64,000 nt of DNA from Euryarchaeota archaeon UBA256 (GCA_002494645.1 DACE01000033.1:14538-78537); one strand, 5' to 3'; counted from the stretch's first letter, positions 19,286-28,084 are shown. The notes: generated by a model not told the origin, from the letters alone. A program made the numbers and translations.

Positions 19286-20488
19286 CTAAGAAACAAAACC
19301 GTCCCAGGCACGCATGTAGTTGATGAAGGCAGGGCTCAAGCCTGCTTCTGTGAGGTGGTTTGTGGAAAAGGGTGGCCGTTGAGGCTCCTCCATGTCTTTT
19401 TGAAGATACCATGGCCAATTCGGATGAGCGATACCAACACGTCCAACACCCACAAAATCTGCACCTTGGTTGACGGCTTTTTCTGCATCTTCAGCATTCC
19501 AAATCATCCCAGTGCTGAACAGCGGCATTCGACCGTTAAGAACATGTGAAAACCATTCGGTGTAGGGTCGAACATCACCTTCATATTCAGCGGTTTCATC
19601 AATGTCCCAACATGAAACGTGAATAAAATCGAGTTCCATGTTGGCACACATCTCCACCGTCTCTAGAGCGTTGACAATGTCAAAACCAGCGGACTCTAGT
19701 ACGGGTGAAAGACGGAGACCGACAATGAAATCATCGCTTGTATGTTCACGAACCGTTGAGATAATCGACTGAAGAAAGCGCCACCGATGAGCAAGACTTC
19801 CTCCCCATTTGTCGGTTCGACGATTGGTCTTTGACCCGAGGAATTGAGCGATGAGGTAGCCGTGTGCTCCATGCAGTTCAACGCCTTGGAACCCTGCGCG
19901 TTCACAACGAGCAGCAGCCATTGCGAAATCAAGGATGATCGCTTCAATTTCTTCATCACGAAGAGCACGGCTTACAGTTCCATTCATCCCACGTCCACCG
20001 TTTTCACTGGCAGAAACAGGTTGTACACCAGTAATGGTTTCTGGTGCCCGCATGCCCCCGTGAAATAATTGTACGAATCCGATGCTGCCGAAGTCTGAAA
20101 TCCCCGAGGCTAATGTGGTGAGTCCTGGAATATGCTCATCAGACCAAACTCCGAATTCACCATCCCAGCCTTTGCCATTCTTACTGACGTTTGCTGCTGC
20201 GGTGGTGACAATTCCAAAACCTCCCTCTGCCCGCATTTCAAGCCAACGGATTTCTTCCTTTGACAAACAACCATCGTCATGGCTCTGCTTGTTGGTCATG
20301 GCTGCAAGAACACATCGATTCTTGACCGTGTGGGGGCCTCGCGCAAAGGTGAAGGGCGCCAGTGCTGGGTGCATGAGCGACCCATATCGACCGATGGCAT
20401 CATTCTTTCCAACGCCATGTAGTGGAGTGAAGAGGGTGTTGCGAGTAAAGAACAATTCCAATGCTGCGAAATCCAACCATTCCCTCAT
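19286..20488 (-). CDS. NADH:flavin oxidoreductase, Old Yellow Enzyme family
   Basis: About 400 aa TIM-barrel flavoenzyme that reduces activated C=C bonds using FMN and NAD(P)H. Recognisable elements are the start of the barrel (VKNRCVLAAMTNKQSHDDG), the substrate-binding pair HGAHGYLIAQFL, TNRRTDKWGGS (OYE-typical), and a phosphate-binding end FSTGMIWN followed by GADFVGVGRVGIAHPNW. No iron-sulfur domain is attached, so this is the single-domain OYE form. Starts: ATG at 20488 (chosen), TTG at 20503 or an internal ATG at 20374. The extra N-terminal residues between the latter two show no clear family motif. The natural substrate is unknown. It is divergent from the GST gene. Confidence 0.88.
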   Translation of the reverse strand: MREWLDFAALELFFTRNTLFTPLHGVGKNDAIGRYGSLMHPALAPFTFARGPHTVKNRCVLAAMTNKQSHDDGCLSKEEIRWLEMRAEGGFGIVTTAAANVSKNGKGWDGEFGVWSDEHIPGLTTLASGISDFGSIGFVQLFHGGMRAPETITGVQPVSASENGGRGMNGTVSRALRDEEIEAIILDFAMAAARCERAGFQGVELHGAHGYLIAQFLGSKTNRRTDKWGGSLAHRWRFLQSIISTVREHTSDDFIVGLRLSPVLESAGFDIVNALETVEMCANMELDFIHVSCWDIDETAEYEGDVRPYTEWFSHVLNGRMPLFSTGMIWNAEDAEKAVNQGADFVGVGRVGIAHPNWPWYLQKDMEEPQRPPFSTNHLTEAGLSPAFINYMRAWDGFVS

Positions 20489-20545
20489 TGACTTGGTCCA
20501 CAATGATTGAATAGCGTCTTCGGCAGGCCCGTATGAGGATGAATC

Positions 20546-21229
20546 ATGACTTCAAAGCCCTACAAACTGTATTACTGGCCAATACCTGGTCTTGGAGAAG
20601 CATCTCGAGTTGCTCTTACGCTTGCCAAACTCGAATGGGAGGATATCGCTATCGATGGAAAAATGTTTGCCGATATGAAAGGAGACGGTACTTTGCCGTG
20701 GGGAATGGTACCCCTCTTGCAGACACCCGATGGCCCACTTGCCGAATCCATCGCAATTTTACGCTATCTTGGAAACATGTGTGGCTTGATTCCTGATGAT
20801 CCCTTTTCTGCTGCAAAAGTTGATGAATTTCTTGATGGTATTGCTCCCCATTCTGGAATCCTTGATGGAACCTTCTCCATTGATGATGTTGAGGAGCGAA
20901 TCAGGGTGCGAACAGCCCTTTTCGAACCCGAGGCCAAAGGCACAAAGAGTCTCACTCTGCTTGAAGAGAAACTCTCTCAATCATCAACGGGATGGGTTGC
21001 CAACACGCCGGCCATGAACATCGCAGACCTCAAAATCTTCACGCATGTCTTTGGCATGTTCTCCGGAAATTTTGACGGTGTTGACAAATCGATCCTCTCG
21101 GATTACCCAAATCTCGTCAAATACCACGACCTCGTAGCCAACGAACCGAGGATCAAAGACCATTATGCAAATCTCCCTGAAGGGTCATTGCGCTGGACGT
21201 ACCAACCTGGTGCGTTTTCCTCGCTTTAA
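20546..21229 (+). CDS. Glutathione S-transferase-like protein
   Basis: 227 aa with the two-domain GST layout. An N-terminal thioredoxin-like part begins YKLYYWPIPGLGEASRVAL (a Tyr where Tyr-type GSTs have the catalytic residue) and contains MVPLLQTPDGPLAESIAILRY, i.e. the cis-Pro and the E-S gamma-glutamyl-binding pair. An all-helical C-terminal part ends YPNLVKYHDLVANEPRIKDH. It most resembles sigma/alpha-type GSTs of eukaryotes and some bacteria. GSTs conjugate or use glutathione, which most archaea lack, so the thiol cofactor here is an open question. ATG 20546 is preceded by GAGGATGA. It shares a divergent promoter region with the OYE gene, so both may handle electrophiles (inference). 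Confidence 0.8.
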   Translation: MTSKPYKLYYWPIPGLGEASRVALTLAKLEWEDIAIDGKMFADMKGDGTLPWGMVPLLQTPDGPLAESIAILRYLGNMCGLIPDDPFSAAKVDEFLDGIAPHSGILDGTFSIDDVEERIRVRTALFEPEAKGTKSLTLLEEKLSQSSTGWVANTPAMNIADLKIFTHVFGMFSGNFDGVDKSILSDYPNLVKYHDLVANEPRIKDHYANLPEGSLRWTYQPGAFSSL

Positions 21230-21266
21230 ATTGATATCATCATCAATGTCCGTTCAATTTCATGCT

Positions 21267-21285
21267 AAGGGATTTTGTATCCCTT
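21267..21285. terminator. Hairpin between convergent genes
   Basis: AAGGGAT (21267-21273) and ATCCCTT (21279-21285) form a perfect 7-bp stem with a 5-base loop, in the 75-base gap between the convergent GST and archaeosortase genes. Its position suggests a bidirectional transcription end or an mRNA 3' stabiliser. The function is inferred. Confidence 0.4.
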
Positions 21286-21304
21286 TACGCCGAGGAACGA
21301 AGTA

Positions 21305-22207
21305 TCATGTCCGTCTTTTTTTACCCAACATTGGTTCAGTCAGACTCAATATATTGCGGTGCATGCTCGGAAGGATTTCAAACATGATGAGTGCGATGAG
21401 GAACATAGCAAATAAACTCACAAAACGGGCAATGTATGTGTGTCCAAACTCAAAAACACTCATCCCCCACAAATCCCACTGGGTATAGGTCATGTGCATC
21501 CATATGAGTCCAGCATTTCTGAACACATTGAGGCAGTGAATCAAAGGGAGGACAAGAAGCAAAGCACGGACGCGTTTTTTCCACGGTAAGTCCAATACCG
21601 AAATAGCCCCGATAAAGAGGACCATTGATTGAAGAGCAGTACAGGCCAATACGAAGTTAATTCCAATCATAGTCCCGTCTGCGAGCATCAACTCAGATTG
21701 AAAGGCGTATTCACCGCTAAAGTCGGTTGAAAACCAGCGATTGCCATCCCAATTCTCCCAAGATACACGCCCTGAAGTGGCATTAACCCACGTGGTCCCC
21801 ACTTCGATTTCTTGCCCAGTTGAAAACCCGAGAAACCAAGCTGACTGTGTGGCTACGAACCAAATCGCTAAGACACTAAGATAGGGAACATAAGCGATCA
21901 AAAGATAGGGTCCCCCAGCAAATGCCACCGTCCCCCTCGCCCAAAGAATTGCACTTTTCTGCTGTTCCGTGGCCTTTTCTTCCCACCATGCCATCGCGAC
22001 TGAAAGCGGTAATGTCATTGCGCACATCAGGGTCAAGATGATGTCATCATGACCCAAATAGACCCATGATTGATTAAAAAAATAGAGGCCAACACAGACC
22101 CAACCGAGTTGTGCCATACGAAGGGTCGGCTTTTTTCGTGCCAACCACGATACGGCCAGCATGGCCATACCAATGGCGCCGATGAATGTCCCGGTCGTCA
22201 CCTCCAT
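21305..22207 (-). CDS. Archaeosortase/exosortase-family transpeptidase
   Basis: About 300 aa, polytopic, with the exosortase/archaeosortase catalytic signature. It has a membrane-embedded Cys in VLACTALQSM, an Arg in LNVFRNAGLIW about 41 residues later and a His in FEFGHTYIAR about 26 residues after that. With the ATG at 22207 these are about C189, R230 and H256. Family members remove C-terminal tripartite sorting tails (such as PGF-CTERM) and attach the protein to lipid. A longer in-frame extension to 22330 would overlap the divergent HAD gene, so I chose ATG 22207. No protein in this window shows a clear PGF-type tail, so its substrates lie elsewhere. Confidence 0.8.
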   Translation of the reverse strand: MEVTTGTFIGAIGMAMLAVSWLARKKPTLRMAQLGWVCVGLYFFNQSWVYLGHDDIILTLMCAMTLPLSVAMAWWEEKATEQQKSAILWARGTVAFAGGPYLLIAYVPYLSVLAIWFVATQSAWFLGFSTGQEIEVGTTWVNATSGRVSWENWDGNRWFSTDFSGEYAFQSELMLADGTMIGINFVLACTALQSMVLFIGAISVLDLPWKKRVRALLLVLPLIHCLNVFRNAGLIWMHMTYTQWDLWGMSVFEFGHTYIARFVSLFAMFLIALIMFEILPSMHRNILSLTEPMLGKKRRT

Positions 22208-22293
22208 CAGCACATGCCAAGCCAGCCCCTGCTTTCCTATGAAGGTCACCAAACATTGGCAAAGGCCATGTGCGGCCGTGCCTTGCCAAGACC

Positions 22294-22953
22294 ATGCGGG
22301 GTGCCTACGTTCAGTGGCCAACCAACGCACTCAGCCAACAAGCGAAGGCTCAACCTCTGGTATTCCTTGACAGGGATGGTGTCCTGAATCTTGGCCGGCA
22401 AGGCTACGTTAACACACCCAGCGAACTGGAATTACTCCCAGGGGCAGCAAAGGGCGTGGCAGCTCTCAAGCGGGCGGGCTACCGAATTTGCGTGGTCACC
22501 AATCAGTCTGCTCTTTCAAGAGGAAAATGGGACCACCATCGGCTTACTGAGATTCATATTGCACTCATCGCTGCTCTGCAATCAGAAGATGATGATGCAC
22601 GCATTGACCTCATCATCACCTGCCCCCATAGATACGAGGATGATTGCCGATGTCGAAAGCCCATGCCTGGCATGTTGCTCCTCGGCCGCACCCTCTTGGA
22701 TGAACTTCCATCGGATGTACTTACCAATCAAAGCCACCTTCATGAGATTCCAAAGTTTACCGTTGATTGGTGGGGTGAAAAGCCAAGCCCACCCCATTCA
22801 CTCGATGCCATGGTAGGCGATCGCCGCTCAGATATGGGAGCTGGATGGTCTCAAGGCGTGCGTTTATTTCGGGTCAATCAATATCGGGGACTTGTAGATG
22901 CGGTTCAACGGATTCTTGATGAATCTGACCCGGGTGACAGATTCCAACCTTGA
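22294..22953 (+). CDS. HAD-superfamily phosphatase, GmhB/HisB-N-like
   Basis: About 219 aa. The HAD nucleophile motif is FLDRDGVLN, motif II is VVTNQSA, and a later GDRRSDMGAG supplies the acidic metal site. An inserted C-x-H-x7-C-x-C zinc loop (CPHRYEDDCRCRKP) is typical of D,D-heptose 1,7-bisphosphate phosphatase (GmhB) and the HisB N-terminal domain. The substrate is probably a sugar bisphosphate or histidinol phosphate; the sequence alone does not decide. ATG 22294 is used; a GTG at 22270 is also in frame. The gene ends 9 bases before tiaS and may be co-transcribed with it. Confidence 0.8.
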   Translation: MRGAYVQWPTNALSQQAKAQPLVFLDRDGVLNLGRQGYVNTPSELELLPGAAKGVAALKRAGYRICVVTNQSALSRGKWDHHRLTEIHIALIAALQSEDDDARIDLIITCPHRYEDDCRCRKPMPGMLLLGRTLLDELPSDVLTNQSHLHEIPKFTVDWWGEKPSPPHSLDAMVGDRRSDMGAGWSQGVRLFRVNQYRGLVDAVQRILDESDPGDRFQP

Positions 22954-22962
22954 GGGCGATGT

Positions 22963-24159
22963 ATGGGCTGGCTGGGACTTGATGATACTGACCATTTGGG
23001 CGGTGGTTGTACGACAGAGGTGTTTGATTCACTGCTTCGCTCGCTTCCATCATGGGTTGAAGTGGGGGTTCCACGATTGGTTCGCTTGTGGCCTTTTGCG
23101 CAAAAGAGAACGCGTGGAAATGCTGCTTTAGGCGTTGAACTGCGGTGTGATGACGATTCAAACTTAATCGATCATCTCGACGTATATTGGAGAGAATACA
23201 TTGAACCACTTGGTGGTTTCCAGTCACCCTCCACCATATCTTCTCGTGTTCAAGTTCAATCTTCACCGGGTATGGTTTGGTTTTCCAACCGTCCCGATGA
23301 ACGCTATTATCTTGATGCCGTTCGCAAAGAAGTCACTCTCGGTGATGCACCAGTGCCGACCAAATCATGGGGTGGTGCCGGTCAAATTGGGGCGATTGCT
23401 GCGGTCTCATGGCCACTTCATCGTGTGACATACGAAGCCATCGCTTGGAGGAAACATGAACGCTATAGCATGTCAAGGCAAATCGACTCGAACGTGATTG
23501 ATGCGATTGATGGTTGGCCAGAAATTGTTTTTTCACGCGACCCTCGCAAGGGAACCAGCCTCATTGCGCCCCGCGGCCAATCTCCAGTTCTCTTTGGGGT
23601 TCGGGCAAGGACCTATGATGGCGCAGAGGAGGCAGCAAGCCTCCTCATAGCCAGCGAACACACAGAAGAGGTAGAAGGTTTCAGAGTGTTTGCCACGAAC
23701 CAAGCATCGGGGGATCATCTTGGAGACTCCATTCACGCGAAACTCCTCGGTCTTGAAGTCCACCCGAAGCGAAAGCACGCCCGTCTTGATACCGATGCTG
23801 GTCCCATGGTGGCCTTTTTTGAAGGCGGTCCGGTCAATCAATTGGCTCGATGGTTGGTTGCTGGAGACACGATTGAAGTTCGAGGACTTCTCGATACAGA
23901 TGGCGTACTCCACATTGAACAAATGCAGGTGATTTCCTTTGCACCTCGCAGGAAACAACGCCCTCTTTGCGAGGATTGCTCCCAGCGATTGAAATCCATG
24001 GGGGCAAAACAAGGCCTTCGATGCCCATCGTGCCGTCGGCGTTTTGAGGATGATTGGGTTGAAATCACTCCTTCTCCACCCTTCAATGGTTGGGTTGAAC
24101 CCTCTGTTGATGCCCGAAGACACCTCGCTCGCCCGTTGGCATGGGATGATGAAAAGTGA
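22963..24159 (+). CDS. tiaS: tRNA(Ile2) 2-agmatinylcytidine synthetase TiaS
   Basis: 398 aa. Begins MGWLGLDDTDHLGGGCTTEV, the TiaS N-terminal signature (GxDDTDxxxGGCTT). In the middle is SWGGAGQIGAIAAVSWPL. An OB-fold follows (HPKRKHARLDTD, GDTIEVRGLLD), and the C-terminal zinc ribbon is CEDC-x14-CPSC. TiaS uses ATP and agmatine to convert the wobble cytidine of tRNA-Ile(CAU) to agmatidine so that AUA is read as Ile. It is an archaea-specific essential enzyme, which supports the archaeal assignment. The start ATG lies 9 bases after the HAD gene stop. Confidence 0.93.
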   Translation: MGWLGLDDTDHLGGGCTTEVFDSLLRSLPSWVEVGVPRLVRLWPFAQKRTRGNAALGVELRCDDDSNLIDHLDVYWREYIEPLGGFQSPSTISSRVQVQSSPGMVWFSNRPDERYYLDAVRKEVTLGDAPVPTKSWGGAGQIGAIAAVSWPLHRVTYEAIAWRKHERYSMSRQIDSNVIDAIDGWPEIVFSRDPRKGTSLIAPRGQSPVLFGVRARTYDGAEEAASLLIASEHTEEVEGFRVFATNQASGDHLGDSIHAKLLGLEVHPKRKHARLDTDAGPMVAFFEGGPVNQLARWLVAGDTIEVRGLLDTDGVLHIEQMQVISFAPRRKQRPLCEDCSQRLKSMGAKQGLRCPSCRRRFEDDWVEITPSPPFNGWVEPSVDARRHLARPLAWDDEK

Positions 24160-24216
24160 GGTTTCTCAGTCCTGATAGTGAAAACTATCAAAAGCAGAAT
24201 TGAACAATCCAATCTC

Positions 24217-24474
24217 ATGGAACCCGAAACCACACAAAATATCTCCTACATCGTGGGTGCGCTTACCTTGGCATTGATGGTGTGGCTCATCTCTCAGCGG
24301 GCCATGAAAAACCGGATGAGCATGTTGAGCGATTCTGCTCCGAAAGTTGCGGGCGAGGATACGCTGGAAGGTGGAGCACGAAATCCACAGCAATTTGATG
24401 AACCCGACGATGATGCTTTGGATGAAATGGCCAAACTTCTCGGAGAAGATGACGATTCAGACGCTGATTCCTGA
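24217..24474 (+). CDS. Small single-span membrane protein, acidic tail
   Basis: About 85 aa from the ATG at 24217 (MEPETTQNIS); a GTG at 24178 would add 13 residues. One hydrophobic helix (ISYIVGALTLALMVWLI) is followed by a positively charged junction and an acidic C-terminal tail (DEPDDDALDEMAKLLGEDDD). The topology is likely N-out/C-in. I recognise no family. The 3' end overlaps the convergent RecA-like gene by 18 bases. Confidence 0.55.
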   Translation: MEPETTQNISYIVGALTLALMVWLISQRAMKNRMSMLSDSAPKVAGEDTLEGGARNPQQFDEPDDDALDEMAKLLGEDDDSDADS

Positions 24475-25047
24475 ATCTTCAAGTTTGATATGGATGTGTT
24501 CACCCGAACAGTCCAAGGTGCGATTAGCACCCTCATTCGCCCTCCATAAGCGCCAAAGTTCATACCCGTTCTTGGCCATGTAATCTGATGCTCTTGCGAT
24601 GATGGGCTCATCGGTCGCTCCACTTGCGTCAATACTTCCTTTTGAGATCAAAAAGATGCAGATGTGGGCCGGTACTTCGTTGCCAAATCGGGTTATTTGC
24701 TCCAAGTAATCTTTCGGAATACGGCCAGATGCCTCACACCAATCATCGAGAACGACCAAACCGATACTGGGTAGAGATGAGGCTGCTTCAAGAAGCGCAT
24801 CGATGGCTCTGTCAAATCTTCCACCGAAATTCATCGCGTGAAATCGCGAAGACTCAACGAGGGAGAGATGTTCGAAGAGTTGTGAAAACCTCGAGGGGTT
24901 TGGCATCTCAGTTGATGCCCACAAGACACGTTGACCATTGGCGATTGTGTCGGCTGCAAAATGGAGACCGACCGTGGTGCCCCCCGTACTCCCTTCCACA
25001 GCAAGGTGGATATGGCGGCCTTTCAAGTCCATTCCAAATCGGCTCAT
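24457..25047 (-). CDS. RecA/RadA-superfamily protein with degenerate Walker A
   Basis: 196 aa with the layout of a RecA-fold core (RadB/KaiC-like), but the P-loop reads EGSTGGTT: the catalytic Lys of GxxGxGKT is Thr. The following strand (QRVLWASTEMP) and the Walker B-like strand IGLVVLDDW are kept, as is a late strand HICIFLISKG. A DNA-repair or regulatory paralogue without ATP hydrolysis is the simplest reading (inference). It is much shorter than RadA and lacks the N-terminal helix-hairpin-helix. ATG 25047 is divergent from a small membrane protein gene. Confidence 0.6.
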   Translation of the reverse strand: MSRFGMDLKGRHIHLAVEGSTGGTTVGLHFAADTIANGQRVLWASTEMPNPSRFSQLFEHLSLVESSRFHAMNFGGRFDRAIDALLEAASSLPSIGLVVLDDWCEASGRIPKDYLEQITRFGNEVPAHICIFLISKGSIDASGATDEPIIARASDYMAKNGYELWRLWRANEGANRTLDCSGEHIHIKLEDSGISV

Positions 25048-25135
25048 ACATTGCGAACATCGGCAGAGGTGAATGAGTCTTGTGCATCAGGATTGACTTC
25101 CAAAATGCTATGACCTCCATCCTCCTGCCCACTTC

Positions 25136-25348
25136 ATGGCCGGTGAACTTCGAGACGGAGAACGAATTCCACGTCGCCCCCTTCCTGAGTTCGAGGAAGC
25201 AGGAAGTTTTGCAGAAGCAATCACCCGTGACGGCTTTTTCGGTACCGCACTCGAGGACAAAAACCAGTATGGCCCTGTTGCCATGATGGTCCTCTTGCTC
25301 ATCGTTGCTGCAATCACGGGCACCATCATACGCCTTTTTGGCAATTGA
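25136..25348 (+). CDS. Small tail-anchored membrane protein
   Basis: 70 aa: a charged N-terminal region (RDGERIPRRPLPEFEEAG) followed by a single C-terminal membrane helix (VAMMVLLLIVAAITGTIIRLF). The size and topology resemble Sec61-beta-type or other tail-anchored proteins, but I see no decisive motif. If real, it is the kind of client a Get3 ATPase (left edge) could insert; this is speculation. Confidence 0.5.
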   Translation: MAGELRDGERIPRRPLPEFEEAGSFAEAITRDGFFGTALEDKNQYGPVAMMVLLLIVAAITGTIIRLFGN

Positions 25349-25441
25349 CCCTCTGCGCCTCAAAGTAATCCCTCCTGAATTCTCAATGTTTGCCGCATCT
25401 CTACGGCAAGTATCAAACCCTTTCTTTCTCAGCGGGATTTC

Positions 25442-25891
25442 ATGAGCGAGGAATCTGTGAATGTTGAAAGTCGTACCTCCTCACAGGATAAGCGATGGAC
25501 CATCATGGCAGCTCTTCTCGGTACAAATACTGCGTTGATGCTCTTCCAAGGCATTGAACAAGACAAAAACCCAAAGTTTATTCGAGAACTTGCTCTTTCA
25601 ATCATCGCAGCAGCCCTCCCTTTCCAAGCCATATATTTCCTCATTTACACCTTTCTTTTGGAACACGAGAAATCATTATCTCCAGATCGGATTCGCAAGT
25701 TGGATTTGGCTTCGGGTCTCTGCCAACTGGTCGCTTATGCTTCGCTCATCGGTGTAGCATTGATGTGGTACGACCTCTCAGCATGGGTTGGGTTTTCCTT
25801 TGTTGTGTCCTCAGTATTGGCAATTGTCCTCATTCGAACTGTAATGCGTCGTGTTGAAACAGAACAGAGTTTGGGGCCTCCCGCCGCTTGA
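25442..25891 (+). CDS. Four-helix membrane protein, unknown function
   Basis: 149 aa with four likely membrane segments: IMAALLGTNTALMLFQGI, LALSIIAAALPFQAIYFLIYTFLL, LCQLVAYASLIGVALMWYDL and WVGFSFVVSSVLAIVLI. The ends are short and hydrophilic. The ATG at 25442 directly follows a GGGATTT stretch. No family is recognised. It precedes purB by 53 bases. Confidence 0.55.
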   Translation: MSEESVNVESRTSSQDKRWTIMAALLGTNTALMLFQGIEQDKNPKFIRELALSIIAAALPFQAIYFLIYTFLLEHEKSLSPDRIRKLDLASGLCQLVAYASLIGVALMWYDLSAWVGFSFVVSSVLAIVLIRTVMRRVETEQSLGPPAA

Positions 25892-25944
25892 GTGCCAACC
25901 TAAGGGAAGGCAAGGTTGATGAAGCGAGGCGTCTGCCTTGAATC

Positions 25945-27294
25945 ATGGCATTCTGTCCGTTGGATTACCGCTATGGCTCTCAAGATTTCAAGCATATTTG
26001 GTCTGAATTAGGGCGTCATGAACGACAACTTGAGGTCGAACGTGCTCTCATTTGGGCACATTGGCAACTGGGTCGCGTGACCGAGTCCGATTATGATGCT
26101 GTTAAAGCCATCTCAAACCCTACTTCAGTCACCAAAGAGCGAGTCTCGGAAATTGAGGCAGAAACGCGTCATGATATCATGGCCTTGACCAAAGCGATGG
26201 CAGAGGCGGCGGGTGAGGCTGGCTGGTGCATTCACCTTGGTGCAACCTCTAACGATATCGTGGACACTGCCGTGGCCCTACAATTGCGTGATAGTATCGT
26301 GCTCTTGCGGGAACAATTGTGTCGTCTCATCAGTGTCTGCGCCAATGTGGCAGAACGTGAGCGAGACACGGTCATGCTGGGACGAACGCACGGTCAGGCA
26401 GCCGTTCCCATTACCTTCGGTCTGAAAGCGGCAGTATGGCTGGATGAACTCCGACGCCAATTGGTTCGCCTGGATGAAGCGTCTCCTCGCATTTCTGTTG
26501 GTAAATTCCTTGGTGCCGTAGGGACAGGGGCCGCTCAAGGCGAGAATGCAAGAGAGTTACAACGTTTGATTTTGACTCATCTTGGCCTGGGTGTACCTCT
26601 TGCTACGACACAAGTTGTTGGGCGTGACCGCTACGTTGAGTACGTTTCCTGGCTGGCGAATGTTGCAACATCTTGCGAGAAAATACTCCAAGAAATTCGA
26701 AACTTGCAACGCTCAGAACTTGCAGAAGCAGGTGAAGGTTTCGATGTCAAGAAACAGGTGGGTTCCTCCACAATGGCTCACAAAAAGAATCCCATCAAAT
26801 CCGAAAATGCATCTGGTCTAGCGCGAATCGTTCGAGCATTCATCATCCCCACATACGAAAATGCTCTTCTCTGGCATGAGCGAGATTTGGCAAATTCAAG
26901 CAGTGAACGGTTCACACTTTCACACGCATCGGCTCTTTGCGAAGATGTCATGGCCAAGACAAGTGATGTACTCACCAACATGTGGGTTGATGCTGAGCGT
27001 TGTTTGGAGAACATTGCCTCGCAACGTGGATTGGTAATGGCAGAGAAGGTTATGATCGAACTTGTCGACCACGGGATGCCCCGTGATGAGGCGCACGAGG
27101 TCCTGAGAGCTGCTTCCTTTGAAGCAGTTGAGAAGAAGGAGGAACTTATCGATGTCTGCAGCCGTACTCCTGCTATTGCGGCAGCCTTTACTGCGGATGA
27201 ATTGGATGCGATGTTCAATCCCTTGAATCACGTTGGTGTAGCTGGTGAACTCGTTGATGAAGCCGTTGCACTTGCACGAACAGCCATTCAATGA
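25945..27294 (+). CDS. purB: Adenylosuccinate lyase
   Basis: 449 aa fumarase/aspartase-superfamily enzyme that cleaves SAICAR and adenylosuccinate in purine synthesis. Motifs: HLGATSNDIVDTA and GRTHGQAAVPITFG (active-site His regions), and the signature loop GSSTMAHKKNPIKSE with its catalytic Ser. The C-terminal helical domain is complete. ATG 25945 begins with the expected N-terminal MAFCPLDYRYGSQ. Its final 7 bases overlap the convergent dph6 gene. Confidence 0.95.
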   Translation: MAFCPLDYRYGSQDFKHIWSELGRHERQLEVERALIWAHWQLGRVTESDYDAVKAISNPTSVTKERVSEIEAETRHDIMALTKAMAEAAGEAGWCIHLGATSNDIVDTAVALQLRDSIVLLREQLCRLISVCANVAERERDTVMLGRTHGQAAVPITFGLKAAVWLDELRRQLVRLDEASPRISVGKFLGAVGTGAAQGENARELQRLILTHLGLGVPLATTQVVGRDRYVEYVSWLANVATSCEKILQEIRNLQRSELAEAGEGFDVKKQVGSSTMAHKKNPIKSENASGLARIVRAFIIPTYENALLWHERDLANSSSERFTLSHASALCEDVMAKTSDVLTNMWVDAERCLENIASQRGLVMAEKVMIELVDHGMPRDEAHEVLRAASFEAVEKKEELIDVCSRTPAIAAAFTADELDAMFNPLNHVGVAGELVDEAVALARTAIQ

Positions 27295-27935
27295 ATGGTC
27301 ATAACACCCCGAACGCCGTCCCAATGGGGGGTGCTCGTCACTTCAAGAACACCGTCGTGGTGCGGACCTGACAGCACAAGAGTTTCGTATTCTCCGCCTT
27401 CGCCCTCGACATTGAATCTGTAGCGCTGGGAGAGATTGAGGAGTTCTTTGACGGACTCAAGGGTGAGGATGTGGCCAAGCCATTCCTCTCCCAAGCCATC
27501 AGCACTGATTCCTGTCAGCATAATTTTGAAACCATGTTCCACCATTTCCCGGAGATGTGTGTAGCCATCTTGGTGCCACAAAGGTGTCCAACTGATCATC
27601 CCAAGGGATTCAGCCATACGCTCAAGTCTCGATTTTTGATAGTCTGATCTCAACGCTCCTGAAACGAAGCCATCAATATTCAGGGATTGCAGTGCCTCGG
27701 CCAAGTCATCAAGGTCTTGTGGTGTATCTCCGGGTGTTGGAACAGATATCCAAGGTATGTCTGCGAGTTCTGCTTGACGTTCAACAACATGAGTGCTTGG
27801 AATTTGGAACATTGGAGAATCGTCTCCTTGGACAACGACGGTGACAAGTGCTTCAATGGTCCAACCTTGGCAGCGCGCCCACCACCACGCTGCGGCTGAA
27901 TCTTTACCGCCTGAAGAGAGCACGGCCACCCGCAT
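27288..27935 (-). CDS. dph6: Diphthine-ammonia ligase (Dph6-type ATP pyrophosphatase)
   Basis: 215 aa. The PP-loop SSGGKDSAAAW is at the N-terminus, the Dph6/DUF71 signature GEGGEYETLVL near residue 180, and FVSGALRSDYQKSRLE in the middle. Dph6 performs the last, ATP-dependent amidation of diphthine to diphthamide on EF-2. EF-2 is encoded at 39221 and keeps the target His (see that entry). ATG 27935. Only the N-type ATPase domain is present, as in archaeal enzymes; eukaryotic Dph6 adds two more domains. Confidence 0.9.
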   Translation of the reverse strand: MRVAVLSSGGKDSAAAWWWARCQGWTIEALVTVVVQGDDSPMFQIPSTHVVERQAELADIPWISVPTPGDTPQDLDDLAEALQSLNIDGFVSGALRSDYQKSRLERMAESLGMISWTPLWHQDGYTHLREMVEHGFKIMLTGISADGLGEEWLGHILTLESVKELLNLSQRYRFNVEGEGGEYETLVLSGPHHDGVLEVTSTPHWDGVRGVMTIH

Positions 27936-28084
27936 GGTCGGTGCCTATCCTTCCTCCTTCATCACCATGTTCCTGAGAAAGGGTTCATACGAGTCGGGCC
28001 GTTTCGTGTTTTGGGGAGGGCATCATCGCGATTGACCCTCATGCTCATAAAGTGTCACCCGAACGAACGAAATGAGGTTTAACT

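Noticed and set aside
22208..22330. Longer archaeosortase N-terminus (to 22330)
   Set aside because: It would overlap the divergent HAD phosphatase start; the ATG at 22207 gives a sensible first membrane helix and leaves a promoter gap. It is not excluded by the sequence alone.
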